Below are positions 1 through 12,862 of a DNA stretch of 64,000 nucleotides, piece after piece (the first letter of the stretch is position 1; every line of letters begins with the position of its first letter). The translations under genes were made by a program, and so were the position numbers. The notes under the pieces were generated by a model. The model did not search any database and was not told the origin of the DNA. It was given only the letters and a program-made list of their open reading frames with translations. The DNA is from Macrostomum hystrix. Taxonomy: Eukaryota; Platyhelminthes; Macrostomidae. The stretch is from contig CATNEN010000005.1 in assembly GCA_950097015.1 (NCBI GenBank), positions 2,843,501-2,907,500 of the forward strand, written 5' to 3'.

Positions 1-3000
1 TTGATTGCTGAAGTTCGATTGATAACTGAACTTTTGATTGCTGAAGTTCGATTGATAGCTGAACTTTTGACTGCTGAAGTTTGATTGATAACTGAACTTT
101 TGACTGCTGAAGTTCGATTGATAACTGAACTTTTGATTGCTGAAGTTCGATTGATAGCTGAACTTTTGACTGCTGAAGTTTGATTGATAACTGAACTTTT
201 GATTGCTGAAGTTCGATTGATTACTGAACTTTTGATTGCTGAAGTTCGATTGATAGCTGAACTTTTGACTGCTGAAGTTCGATTGATAACTGAACTTTTG
301 ACTGCTGAAGTTTGATTGATAACTGAACTTTTGACTGCTGAAGTTTGATTGATAACTGAACTTTTGATTGCTGAAGTTCGATTGATAACTGAACTTTTGA
401 TTGCTGAAGTTCGATTGATAGCAGAACTTTTGACTGCTGAAGTTTGATTGATAACTGAACTTTTGATTGCTGAAGTTCGATTGATAGCTGAACTTTTGAC
501 TGCTGAAGTTTGATTGATAACTGAACTTTTGATTGCTGAAGTTCGATTGATAACTGAACTTTTGATTGCTGAAGTTCGATTGATAACTGAACTTTTGATT
601 GCTGAAGTTCGATTGATAACTGAACTTTTGATTGCTGAAGTTCGATTGATAGCTGAACTTTTGACTGCTGAAGTTCGATTGATAACTGAACTTTTGATTG
701 CTGAAGTTCGATTGATAACTGAACTTTTGATTGCTGAAGTTCGATTGATAACTGAACTTTTGATTGCTGAAGTTCGATTGATAGCTGAACTTTTGACTGC
801 TGAAGTTTGATTGATAACTGAACTTTTGACTGCTGAAGTTCGATTGATAGCTGAACTTTTGATTGCTGAAGTTCGATTGATAACTGAACTTTTGATTGCT
901 GAAGTTCGATTGATAACTGAACTTTTGATTGCTGAAGTTCGATTTATAGCTGAACTTTTGATTGCTGAAGTTCGATTGATAACTGAACTTTTGACTGCTG
1001 AAGTTCGATTGATAGCTGAACTTTTGATTGCTGAAGTTCGATTGATAACTGAACTTTTGACTGCTGAAGTTCGATTGATAGCTGAACTTTTGACTGCTGA
1101 AGTTCGATTGATAACTGAACTTTTGATTGCTGAAGTTCGATTGATAGCTGAACTTTTGACTGCTGAAGTTTGATTGATAACTGAACTTTTGATTGCTGAA
1201 GTTCGATTGATAGCTGAACTTTTGATTGCTGAAGTTCGATTGATAACTGAACTTTTGATTGCTGAAGTTCGATTGATAACTGAACTTTTGATTGCTGAAG
1301 TTCGATTGATAACTGAACTTTTGATTGCTGAAGTTCGATTGATAGCTGAACTTTTGACTGCTGAAGTTTGATTGATAACTGAACTTTTGACTGCTGAAGT
1401 TCGATTGATAACTGAACTTTTGATTGCTGAAGTTCGATTGATAGCTGAACTTTTGACTGCTGAAGTTTGATTGATAACTGAACTTTTGATTGCTAAAGTT
1501 CGATTGATTACTGAACTTTTGATTGCTGAAGTTCGATTGATAGCTGAACTTTTGACTGCTGAAGTTCGATTGATAACTGAACTTTTGACTGCTGAAGTTT
1601 GATTGATAACTGAACTTTTGACTGCTGAAGTTTGATTGATAACTGAACTTTTGATTGCTGAAGTTCGATTGATAACTGAACTTTTGATTGCTGAAGTTCG
1701 ATTGATAGCAGAACTTTTGACTGCTGAAGTTTGATTGATAACTGAACTTTTGATTGCTGAAGTTCGATTGATAGCTGAACTTTTGACTGCTGAAGTTTGA
1801 TTGATAACTGAACTTTTGATTGCTGAAGTTCGATTGATAACTGAACTTTTGATTGCTGAAGTTCGATTGATAACTGAACTTTTGATTGCTGAAGTTCGAT
1901 TGATAACTGAACTTTTGATTGCTGAAGTTCGATTGATAGCTGAACTTTTGACTGCTGAAGTTCGATTGATAACTGAACTTTTGATTGCTGAAGTTCGATT
2001 GATAACTGAACTTTTGATTGCTGAAGTTCGATTGATAACTGAACTTTTGATTGCTGAAGTTCGATTGATAGCTGAACTTTTGACTGCTGAAGTTTGATTG
2101 ATAACTGAACTTTTGACTGCTGAAGTTCGATTGATAGCTGAACTTTTGATTGCTGAAGTTCGATTGATAACTGAACTTTTGATTGCTGAAGTTCGATTGA
2201 TAACTGAACTTTTGATTGCTGAAGTTCGATTTATAGCTGAACTTTTGATTGCTGAAGTTCGATTGATAACTGAACTTTTGACTGCTGAAGTTCGATTGAT
2301 AGCTGAACTTTTGATTGCTGAAGTTCGATTGATAACTGAACTTTTGACTGCTGAAGTTCGATTGATAGCTGAACTTTTGACTGCTGAAGTTCGATTGATA
2401 ACTGAACTTTTGATTGCTGAAGTTCGATTGATAGCTGAACTTTTGACTGCTGAAGTTTGATTGATAACTGAACTTTTGATTGCTGAAGTTCGATTGATAG
2501 CTGCACTTTTGATTGCTGAAGTTCGATTGATAGCTGAACTTTTGACTGCTGAAGTTTGATTGATAACTGAACTATTGATTGCTGAAGTTCGATTGATAAC
2601 TGAACTTTTGACTGCTGAAGTTCGATTGATAACTGAACTTTTGATTGCTGAAGTTTGATTGATAACTGAACTTTTGACTGCTGAAGTTTGATTGATAACT
2701 GAACTTTTGATTGCTGAAGTTCGATTGATAGCTGAACTTTTGACTGCTGAAGTTCGATTGATAACTGAACTTTTGATTGCTGAAGTTCGATTGATAGCTG
2801 AACTTTTGATTGCTGAAGTTCGATTGATAGCTGAACTTTTGATTGCTGAAGTTCGATTGATAGCTGAACTTTTGACTGCTGAAGTTTGATTGATAACTGA
2901 ACTTTTGATTGCTGAAGTTCGATTGATAGCTGAACTTTTGACTGCTGAAGTTCGATTGATAGCTGAACTTTTGATTGCTGAAGTTTGATTGATAACTGAA

Positions 3001-6000
3001 CTTTTGATTGCTGAAGTTCTATTGATAACTGAACTTTTGATTGCTGAAGTTTGATTGATAACTGAACTTTTGACTGCTGAAGTTCGATTGATAACTGAAC
3101 TTTTGATTGCTGAAGTTCTATTGATAACTGAACTTTTGATTGCTGAAGTTCGATTGATAGCTGAACTTTTGATTGCTGAAGTTCGATTGATAGCTGAACT
3201 TTTGACTGCTGAAGTTCGATTGATAGCTGAACTTTTGACTGCTGAAGTTCGATTGATAACTGAACTTTTGATTGCTGAAGTTCGATTGATAGCTGAACTT
3301 TTGATTGCTGAAGTTCGATTGATAACTGAACTTTTGACTGCTGAAGTTTGATTGATAGCTGAACTTTTGACTGCTGAAGTTCGATTGATAGCTGAACTTT
3401 TGACTGCTGAAGTTTGATTGATAACTGAACTTTTGATTGCTGAAGTTCGATTGATAACTGAACTTTTGATTGCTGAAGTTCGATTGATAACTGAACTTTT
3501 GACTGCTGAAGTTTGATTGATAACTGAACTTTTGATTGCTGAAGTTTGATTGATAACTGAACTTTTGATTGCTGAAGTTCGATTGATAACTGAACTTTTG
3601 ATTGCTGAAGTTCGATTGATAACTGAACTTTTGATTGCTGAAGTTCGATTGATAACTGAACTTTTGATTGCTGAAGTTCGATTGATAACTGAACTTTTGA
3701 TTGCTGAAGTTCGATTGATAGCTGAACTTTTGACTGCTGAAGTTTGATTGATAACTGAACTTTTGATTGCTGAAGTTCGATTGATAGCTGAACTTTTGAC
3801 TGCTGAAGTTTGATTGATAACTGAACTTTTGATTGCTGAAGTTCGATTGATAACTGAACTTTTGATTGCTGAAGTTCGATTGATAACTGAACTTTTGATT
3901 GCTGAAGTTCGATTGATAACTGAACTTTTGATTGCTGAAGTTCGATTGATAGCTGAACTTTTGACTGCTGAAGTTCGATTGATAACTGAACTTTTGATTG
4001 CTGAAGTTCGATTGATAACTGAACTTTTGATTGCTGAAGTTCGATTGATAACTGAACTTTTGATTGCTGAAGTTCGATTGATAGCTGAACTTTTGACTGC
4101 TGAAGTTTGATTGATAACTGAACTTTTGACTGCTGAAGTTCGATTGATAGCTGAACTTTTGATTGCTGAAGTTCGATTGATAACTGAACTTTTGATTGCT
4201 GAAGTTCGATTGATAACTGAACTTTTGATTGCTGAAGTTCGATTTATAGCTGAACTTTTGATTGCTGAAGTTCGATTGATAACTGAACTTTTGACTGCTG
4301 AAGTTCGATTGATAGCTGAACTTTTGATTGCTGAAGTTCGATTGATAACTGAACTTTTGACTGCTGAAGTTCGATTGATAGCTGAACTTTTGACTGCTGA
4401 AGTTCGATTGATAGCTGAACTTTTGACTGCTGAAGTTTGATTGATAACTTTGAACTTTTGATTGCTGAAGTTTGATTGATAACTGAACTTTTGACTGCTG
4501 AAGTTTGATTGATAACTGAACTTTTGACTGCTGAAGTTTGATTGATAACTGAACTTTTGATTGCTGAAGTTCGATTGATAGCTGAACTTTTGACTGCTGA
4601 AGTTCGATTGATAACTGAACTTTTGATTGCTGAAGTTCGATTGATAGCTGAACTTTTGATTGCTGAAGTTCGATTGATAGCTGAACTTTTGATTGCTGAA
4701 GTTCGATTGATAGCTGAACTTTTGACTGCTGAAGTTTGATTGATAACTGAACTTTTGATTGCTGAAGTTCGATTGATAGCTGAACTTTTGACTGCTGAAG
4801 TTCGATTGATAGCTGAACTTTTGACTGCTGAAGTTTGATTGATAACTGAACTTTTGATTGCTGAAGTTCTATTGATAGCTGAACTTTTGATTGCTGAAGT
4901 TTGATTGATAACTGAACTTTTGATTGCTGAAGTTCTATTGATAACTGAACTTTTGATTGCTGAAGTTTGATTGATAACTGAACTTTTGACTGCTGAAGTT
5001 CGATTGATAACTGAACTTTTGATTGCTGAAGTTCTATTGATAACTGAACTTTTGATTGCTGAAGTTCGATTGATAGCTGAACTTTTGATTGCTGAAGTTC
5101 GATTGATAGCTGAACTTTTGACTGCTGAAGTTCGATTGATAGCTGAACTTTTGACTGCTGAAGTTCGATTGATAGCTGAACTTTTGACTGCTGAAGTTCG
5201 ATTGATAACTGAACTTTTGATTGCTGAAGTTCGATTGATAACTGAACTTTTGATTGCTGAAGTTTGATTGATAGCTGAACTTTTGACTGCTGAAGTTCGA
5301 TTGATAGCTGAACTTTTGACTGCTGAAGTTTGATTGATAACTGAACTTTTAATTGCTGAAGTTCGATTGATAACCGAACTTTTGATTGCTGAAGTTCGAT
5401 TGATAACTGAACTTTTGACTGCTGAAGTTTGATTGATAACTGAACTTTTGATTGCTGAAGTTCGATTGATAACTGAACTTTTGATTGCTGAAGTTCGATT
5501 GATAACTGAACTTTTGATTGCTGAAGTTCGATTGATAACTGAACTTTTGATTGCTGAAGTTCGATTGATAACTGAACTTTTGATTGCTGAAGTTCGATTG
5601 ATAACTGAACTTTTGATTGCTGAAGTTCGATTGATAGCTGAACTTTTGACTGCTGAAGTTTGATTGATAACTGAACTTTTGACTGCTGAAGTTCGATTGA
5701 TAACTGAACTTTTGATTGCTGAAGTTCGATTGATAGCTGAACTTTTGACTGCTGAAGTTTGATTGATAACTGAACTTTTGATTGCTGAAGTTCGATTGAT
5801 AACTGAACTTTTGATTGCTGAAGTTCGATTGATAGCTGAACTTTTGACTGCTGAAGTTCGATTGATAACTGAACTTTTGACTGCTGAAGTTTGATTGATA
5901 ACTGAACTTTTGACTGCTGAAGTTTGATTGATAACTGAACTTTTGATTGCTGAAGTTCGATTGATAACTGAACTTTTGATTGCTGAAGTTCGATTGATAG

Positions 6001-9000
6001 CTGAACTTTTGACTGCTGAAGTTTGATTGATAACTGAACTTTTGACTGCTGAAGTTCGATTGATAGCTGAACTTTTGATTGCTGAAGTTCGATTGATAAC
6101 TGAACTTTTGATTGCTGAAGTTTGATTGATAACTGAACTTTTGATTGCTGAAGTTTGATTGATAACTGAACTTTTGATTGCTGAAGTTCGATTGATAGCT
6201 GAACTTTTGATTGCTGAAGTTTGAATGATAGCTGAACTTTTGATTGCTGAAGTTCGATTGATAACTGAACTTTTGATTGCTGAAGTTCGATTGATAACTG
6301 AACTTTTGACTGCTGAAGTTATATTGATAGCTGAACTTTTGATTGCTGAAGTTCTATTGATAGCTGAACTTTTGACTGCTGAAGTTCGATTGATAGCTGA
6401 ACTTTTGACTGCTGAAGTTTGATTGATAACTGAACTTTTGACTGCTGAAGTTCGATTGATAGCTGAACTTTTGATTGCTGAAGTTCGATTGATAACTGAA
6501 CTTTTGATTGCTGAAGTTTGATTGATAACTGAACTTTTGATTGCTGAAGTTTGATTGATAACTGAACTTTTGATTGCTGAAGTTCGATTGATAGCTGAAC
6601 TTTTGATTGCTGAAGTTTGAATGATAGCTGAACTTTTGATTGCTGAAGTTCGATTGATAACTGAACTTTTGATTGCTGAAGTTTGATTGATAACTGAACT
6701 TTTGACTGCTGAAGTTCGATTGATAGCTGAACTTTTGATTGCTGAAGTTCGATTGATAACTGAACTTTTGATTGCTGAAGTTCGATTGATAACTGAACTT
6801 TTGATTGCTGAAGTTCGATTTATAGCTGAACTTTTGATTGCTGAAGTTCGATTGATAACTGAACTTTTGACTGCTGAAGTTCGATTGATAGCTGAACTTT
6901 TGATTGCTGAAGTTCGATTGATAACTGAACTTTTGACTGCTGAAGTTCGATTGATAGCTGAACTTTTGACTGCTGAAGTTCGATTGATAGCTGAACTTTT
7001 GACTGCTGAAGTTTGATTGATAACTTTGAACTTTTGATTGCTGAAGTTTGATTGATAACTGAACTTTTGACTGCTGAAGTTTGATTGATAACTGAACTTT
7101 TGACTGCTGAAGTTTGATTGATAACTGAACTTTTGATTGCTGAAGTTCGATTGATAGCTGAACTTTTGACTGCTGAAGTTCGATTGATAACTGAACTTTT
7201 GATTGCTGAAGTTCGATTGATAGCTGAACTTTTGATTGCTGAAGTTCGATTGATAGCTGAACTTTTGATTGCTGAAGTTCGATTGATAGCTGAACTTTTG
7301 ACTGCTGAAGTTTGATTGATAACTGAACTTTTGATTGCTGAAGTTCGATTGATAGCTGAACTTTTGACTGCTGAAGTTCGATTGATAGCTGAACTTTTGA
7401 CTGCTGAAGTTTGATTGATAACTGAACTTTTGATTGCTGAAGTTCTATTGATAGCTGAACTTTTGATTGCTGAAGTTTGATTGATAACTGAACTTTTGAT
7501 TGCTGAAGTTCTATTGATAACTGAACTTTTGATTGCTGAAGTTTGATTGATAACTGAACTTTTGACTGCTGAAGTTCGATTGATAACTGAACTTTTGATT
7601 GCTGAAGTTCGATTGATAGCTGAACTTTTGACTGCTGAAGTTCGATTGATAGCTGAACTTTTGACTGCTGAAGTTCGATTGATAGCTGAACTTTTGACTG
7701 CTGAAGTTCGATTGATAACTGAACTTTTGATTGCTGAAGTTCGATTGATAACTGAACTTTTGACTGCTGAAGTTTGATTGATAACTGAACTTTTGATTGC
7801 TGAAGTTCGATTGATAGCTGAACTTTTGACTGCTGAAGTTTGATTGATAACTGAACTTTTGACTGCTGAAGTTCGATTGATAACTGAACTTTTGATTGCT
7901 GAAGTTCGATTGATAGCTGAACTTTTGACTGCTGAAGTTTGATTGATAACTGAACTTTTGATTGCTGAAGTTCGATTGATAACTGAACTTTTGATTGCTA
8001 AAGTTCGATTGATAGCTGAACTTTTGACTGCTGAAGTTCGATTGATAACTGAACTTTTGACTGCTGAAGTTTGATTGATAACTGAACTTTTGACTGCTGA
8101 AGTTTGATTGATAACTGAACTTTTGATTGCTGAAGTTCGATTGATAACTGAACTTTTGATTGCTGAAGTTCGATTGATAGCTGAACTTTTGACTGCTGAA
8201 GTTTGATTGATAACTGAACTTTTGATTGCTGAAGTTCGATTGATAGCTGAACTTTTGACTGCTGAAGTTTGATTGATAACTGAACTTTTGATTGCTGAAG
8301 TTCGATTGATAACTGAACTTTTGATTGCTGAAGTTCGATTGATAACTGAACTTTTGATTGCTGAAGTTCGATTGATAACTGAACTTTTGATTGCTGAAGT
8401 TCGATTGATAGCTGAACTTTTGACTGCTGAAGTTCGATTGATAACTGAACTTTTGATTGCTGAAGTTCGATTGATAACTGAACTTTTGATTGCTGAAGTT
8501 CGATTGATAACTGAACTTTTGATTGCTGAAGTTCGATTGATAGCTGAACTTTTGACTGCTGAAGTTTGATTGATAACTGAACTTTTGACTGCTGAAGTTC
8601 GATTGATAGCTGAACTTTTGATTGCTGAAGTTCGATTGATAGCTGAACTTTTGACTGCTGAAGTTTGATTGATAACTGAACTTTTGACTGCTGAAGTTCG
8701 ATTGATAGCTGAACTTTTGATTGCTGAAGTTCGATTGATAACTGAACTTTTGATTGCTGAAGTTTGATTGATAACTGAACTTTTGATTGCTGAAGTTTGA
8801 TTGATAACTGAACTTTTGATTGCTGAAGTTCGATTGATAGCTGAACTTTTGACTGCTGAAGTTTGATTGATAACTGAACTTTTGACTGCTGAAGTTCGAT
8901 TGATAACTGAACTTTTGATTGCTGAAGTTCGATTGATAGCTGAACTTTTGACTGCTGAAGTTTGATTGATAACTGAACTTTTGATTGCTGAAGTTCGATT

Positions 9001-11115
9001 GATAACTGAACTTTTGATTGCTGAAGTTCGATTGATAGCTGAACTTTTGACTGCTGAAGTTCGATTGATAACTGAACTTTTGACTGCTGAAGTTTGATTG
9101 ATAACTGAACTTTTGACTGCTGAAGTTTGATTGATAACTGAACTTTTGATTGCTGAAGTTCGATTGATAACTGAACTTTTGATTGCTGAAGTTCGATTGA
9201 TAGCTGAACTTTTGACTGCTGAAGTTTGATTGATAACTGAACTTTTGATTGCTGAAGTTCGATTGATAGCTGAACTTTTGACTGCTGAAGTTTGATTGAT
9301 AACTGAACTTTTGATTGCTGAAGTTCGATTGATAACTGAACTTTTGATTGCTGAAGTTCGATTGATAACTGAACTTTTGATTGCTGAAGTTCGATTGATA
9401 ACTGAACTTTTGATTGCTGAAGTTCGATTGATAGCTGAACTTTTGACTGCTGAAGTTCGATTGATAACTGAACTTTTGATTGCTGAAGTTCGATTGATAA
9501 CTGAACTTTTGATTGCTGAAGTTCGATTGATAACTGAACTTTTGATTGCTGAAGTTCGATTGATAGCTGAACTTTTGACTGCTGAAGTTTGATTGATAAC
9601 TGAACTTTTGACTGCTGAAGTTCGATTGATAGCTGAACTTTTGATTGCTGAAGTTCGATTGATAGCTGAACTTTTGACTGCTGAAGTTTGATTGATAACT
9701 GAACTTTTGACTGCTGAAGTTCGATTGATAGCTGAACTTTTGATTGCTGAAGTTCGATTGATAACTGAACTTTTGATTGCTGAAGTTTGATTGATAACTG
9801 AACTTTTGATTGCTGAAGTTTGATTGATAACTGAACTTTTGATTGCTGAAGTTCGATTGATAGCTGAACTTTTGATTGCTGAAGTTTGAATGATAGCTGA
9901 ACTTTTGATTGCTGAAGTTCGATTGATAACTGAACTTTTGATTGCTGAAGTTCGATTGATAACTGAACTTTTGACTGCTGAAGTTATATTGATAGCTGAA
10001 CTTTTGATTGCTGAAGTTCTATTGATAGCTGAACTTTTGACTGCTGAAGTTCGATTGATAACTGAACTTTTGACTGCTGAAGTTTGATTGATAACTGAAC
10101 TTTTGACTGCTGAAGTTTGATTGATAACTGAACTTTTGACTGCTGAAGTTCGATTGATAGCTGAACTTTTGACTGCTGAAGTTTGATTGATAACTTTGAA
10201 CTTTTGATTGCTGAAGTTTGATTGATAACTGAACTTTTGACTGCTGAAGTTTGATTGATAACTGAACTTTTGACTGCTGAAGTTTGATTGATAACTGAAC
10301 TTTTGATTGCTGAAGTTTGATTGATAACTGAACTTTTGACTGCTGAAGTTTGATTGATAACTGAACTTTTGACTGCTGAAGTTTGATTGATAACTGAACT
10401 TTTGATTGCTGAAGTTCGATTGATAGCTGAACTTTTGACTGCTGAAGTTCGATTGATAACTGAACTTTTGATTGCTGAAGTTCGATTGATAGCTGAACTT
10501 TTGATTGCTGAAGTTCGATTGATAACTGAACTTTTGATTGCTGAAGTTCGATTGATAACTGAACTTTTGATTGCTGAAGTTCGATTGATAACTGAACTTT
10601 TGATTGCTGAAGTTCGATTGATAACTGAACTTTTGATTGCTGAAGTTCGATTGATAGCTGAACTTTTGACTGCTGAAGTTTGATTGATAACTGAACTTTT
10701 GATTGCTGAAGTTCGATTGATAACTGAACTTTTGATTGCTGAAGTTCGATTGATAACTGAACTTTTGATTGCTGAAGTTCGATTGATAGCTGAACTTTTG
10801 ACTGCTGAAGTTTGATTGATAACTGAACTTTTGATTGCTGAAGTTCGATTGATAGCTAAACTTTTGATTGCTGAAGTTCGATTGATAACTGGACTTTTGA
10901 CTGCTGAAGTTTGATTGATAACTGAACTTTTGATTGCTGAAGTTCGATTGATAACTGAACTTTTGATTGCTGAAGTTCGATTGATAACTGAACTTTTGAC
11001 TGCTGAAGTTCGATTGATAACTGAACTTTTGATTGCTGAAGTTCGATTGATAACTGAACTTTTGACTGCTGAAGTTCGATTGATAACTTTGAACTTTGAA
11101 CTTTTTGAACTTTAA
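1..11115. repeat. 33-bp minisatellite, about 336 copies, running off the left edge
   Basis: The unit is 33 bp with core TTGATTGCTGAAGTTCGA followed by TTGATAACTGAACTT. Three dimorphic positions account for most variation: ATT/ACT, CGA/TGA and AACT/AGCT. Rare variants mark higher-order copies: GATTTATAGC at 941, 2228, 4241 and 6817, and a +2-bp unit (ATAACTTTGAAC) near 4441, 7017 and 10187. Because 33 is divisible by three, monomers without TGA give open 11-codon repeats in one frame. I take these as by-products of the unit length, not as genes. The array decays between about 11088 and 11170 into irregular CTTTGAA-type units. Confidence 0.98.
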
Positions 11116-11184
11116 ACTTTGATTTCTGAAGTTTGATTGATTGCTAGGAAGTTTGACAGCTGTGATTTGATTTCTGAAGCTCGA

Positions 11185-11245
11185 AATCCAAATTTAGACT
11201 GCGTACAGCTTGTTCAGTCCATGGACTGTGTCCCGCCGCAGTCAG
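11185..11245. repeat. SINE-body fragment
   Basis: A short segment containing TGCGTACAGCTTGTTCAGTC and then CATGGACTG resembles the body of the SINE-like element at 59600-59830 (TGCGTACGGCTGCTCAGTCC, then ATGG) and the relic at 21790-21910. Only about 50 bp is recognisable, with no tRNA-like head, so this is a partial copy just outside the 33-bp array. Confidence 0.5.
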
Positions 11246-12430
11246 TCAGCCAAATTTTATATAACAAAGCTGGCCGTGTAATTTGTGAAAACGAGACACT
11301 GTAAATTATTTTTTTCTTTTAGAAATACGTCAATTGTAATAGTACATTACTGTTTTTATTGGATAAAATTATATTTCTGTGGGCTAAAAAGCAAAAATTG
11401 CAGAGATGAAAGCCATTTTGTATAGTCATATTATGGCCTCTTCGCGTAATTTAAATAATCGTTGCACATTATTGATCCATCCACTCTCACGCTGATCATT
11501 ATATAGTCCATTATTATCATTGGCATCATTTTTTCCATTGTATATTATATATAGTATACTTCACGCCAACACGTATAGAGATGTTTGAACTGCTAAACTA
11601 AACCGATACATGTGATACTGGATACTGGATACTGGATCCCGTTTTATATTCCATCAATGTGTATATAATGCAGCAAAAAGCCAGAGCGTGGTTTTAAACT
11701 GACGTTGATTCGTTCGATTGTACAAATGCTTTAGCGCTTTAACCAAAAGTTTTAGCATTTAATTGTTGTACTTTTTTTTAAATTAATTCATACTCGTATA
11801 TGTAGCTGGATAATAAACAGGCTCTTTATAAAATGCACTATTAATAGCTGTTAATATTATATCGAGCTACCGTTTTTCTCAATACAAGTACATTATCATC
11901 ATAAAAATTTCCTTAATTTTCTACTAATTTTATTCGTTTTTTGGTTAAATACAACGGAATTTATATGTATGCGTTTGTTTATCTCTCGATCCCTATTTTA
12001 CATACTGAGATTTGCATTTATGTATCTGATTTTAGTAGGCATCTACCCAAACTGTTAGCTCTTTAGTTGAAACTGTACTTAGATTGTACTACGCAAACAC
12101 AATTGGGATATAGCTGCAAATAAATATAACTGCGTATTCAGCTAGCTGAGTGTAATAAACGCAGCTGGGCAACTAAACTAGAAAAGATCGCTTTAAAAAA
12201 TCGTAATGCCTTTGCATATTATATATATATACTATATGCTACGAGTACCCAATATTTATTATCATTGTTCCTTCCTGAATTGTGACTTAATTTATCTATA
12301 GCAGTGTGAATCGATCATGTAGCGAGAGCAGATATTATAAGTATACTCAGCCTTGTTGTCCTTGTGAGTGAGTTATTTTATTTTATTTATTTATTTATTT
12401 CATTTATTATTTTATTATTTTCATTTTTTC
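11246..12430. other. AT-rich unique sequence, no gene seen
   Basis: AT-rich non-repetitive DNA between the 33-bp array and the LTR element. No splice-bounded open frame with recognisable protein content was found on either strand. A short ATTT-rich simple tract occupies about 12373-12425 and contains the TTTTC target site of the retrotransposon. Confidence 0.7.
12426..12430. other. Target-site duplication, left copy
   Basis: TTTTC directly precedes the 5' LTR and is repeated exactly at 17498-17502 after the 3' LTR. Five base pairs is the usual duplication length for Ty3/gypsy integrases. The site lies in a T-rich tract, so exact placement carries some ambiguity. Confidence 0.85.
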
Positions 12431-12467
12431 TGTTGTGGGTTTCGTTACGATAATTCCGTAAATAGTT

Positions 12468-12480
12468 TTCCAGAACTTTC
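12468..12480. promoter_or_regulatory. Heat-shock element, 3 units (5' LTR)
   Basis: The sequence TTCCAGAACTTTC reads TTC-ca-GAA-ct-TTC, a perfect three-unit alternating nGAAn array as bound by HSF trimers. It recurs in the 3' LTR at 17201-17213. Confidence 0.7.
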
Positions 12481-12506
12481 TACCACTTGTTATAACACTC
12501 TGTTGT

Positions 12507-12519
12507 TTCCAGAATCTTC
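12507..12519. promoter_or_regulatory. Heat-shock element, 3 units (5' LTR)
   Basis: The sequence TTCCAGAATCTTC reads TTC-ca-GAA-tc-TTC, a second perfect three-unit element 39 bp downstream of the first. It recurs at 17240-17252. Confidence 0.7.
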
Positions 12520-12548
12520 TCTGCGCCTCCCCCGCGGGCTATCTATGA

Positions 12549-12566
12549 GAACTTTCTAGAAAGTTC
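12549..12566. promoter_or_regulatory. Heat-shock element, 4 units, palindromic (5' LTR)
   Basis: GAA-ct-TTC-ta-GAA-ag-TTC is a perfect four-unit heat-shock element inside a 22-bp palindrome (12547-12568), centred on TCTAGA. It lies about 21 bp upstream of the TATA box. It recurs at 17282-17299 in the 3' LTR. Confidence 0.75.
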
Positions 12567-12586
12567 TCCCACTCGCTCCCCAGGCT

Positions 12587-12594
12587 ATAAATAG
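12587..12594 (+). promoter_or_regulatory. TATA box of the 5' LTR
   Basis: TATAAATA within GGCTATAAATAGAAACC is a good TATA-box match. It sits downstream of three heat-shock-like elements and about 270 bp before the Gag-Pol start codon. The same sequence occurs at 17320-17327. Confidence 0.75.
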
Positions 12595-12772
12595 AAACCC
12601 CCGCGCGGTGCACACACTCAAGAACCTTTCCAGTATTTAATAATACTGCTGTTACAAATATACGCTTATCCAGTCGACTGCCGAGTGCTCCTTTCGGCGC
12701 TATACTTACATTTACCGACACTACAATTGGAATCTCTGTATTCGTTACTTCAAGAATACAACAGGGATTTTC

Positions 12773-12790
12773 TGGCGTCGCAAGCAGGAT
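12773..12790 (+). other. Putative tRNA primer-binding site
   Basis: TGGCGTCGCAAGCAGGAT begins with TGG, the complement of a tRNA CCA end, nine bases after the 5' LTR, where a minus-strand primer site is expected. I did not identify the tRNA; comparison with the host tRNA set would decide it. Confidence 0.5.
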
Positions 12791-12862
12791 CTTGATCAAC
12801 TTCGAGGACGTCTAATCTACAACGACTGTCACTATTGACCGAAGGATCAAGCTACTACAATC

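Larger units (their letters stand above)
12431..12763 (+). repeat. 5' LTR
   Basis: The 333-bp LTR starts TGTTGTGGGTTTCG and ends AAGAATACAACA, with short inverted termini TGTTG/CAACA. It carries three heat-shock-element-like motifs (12468-12480, 12507-12519, 12549-12566) and a TATA box (12587-12594), so U3 is about the first 180 bp and transcription probably starts near 12615-12625. The matching 3' LTR is at 17164-17497. Confidence 0.96.

Noticed and set aside
514-10683. Series of open frames with 11-residue LITELLIAEVR repeats, reminiscent of hendecad coiled coils
   Set aside because: They are bounded only by a CGA-to-TGA dimorphism and 2-bp indels in a 33-bp satellite; no unique protein ends or introns are visible.
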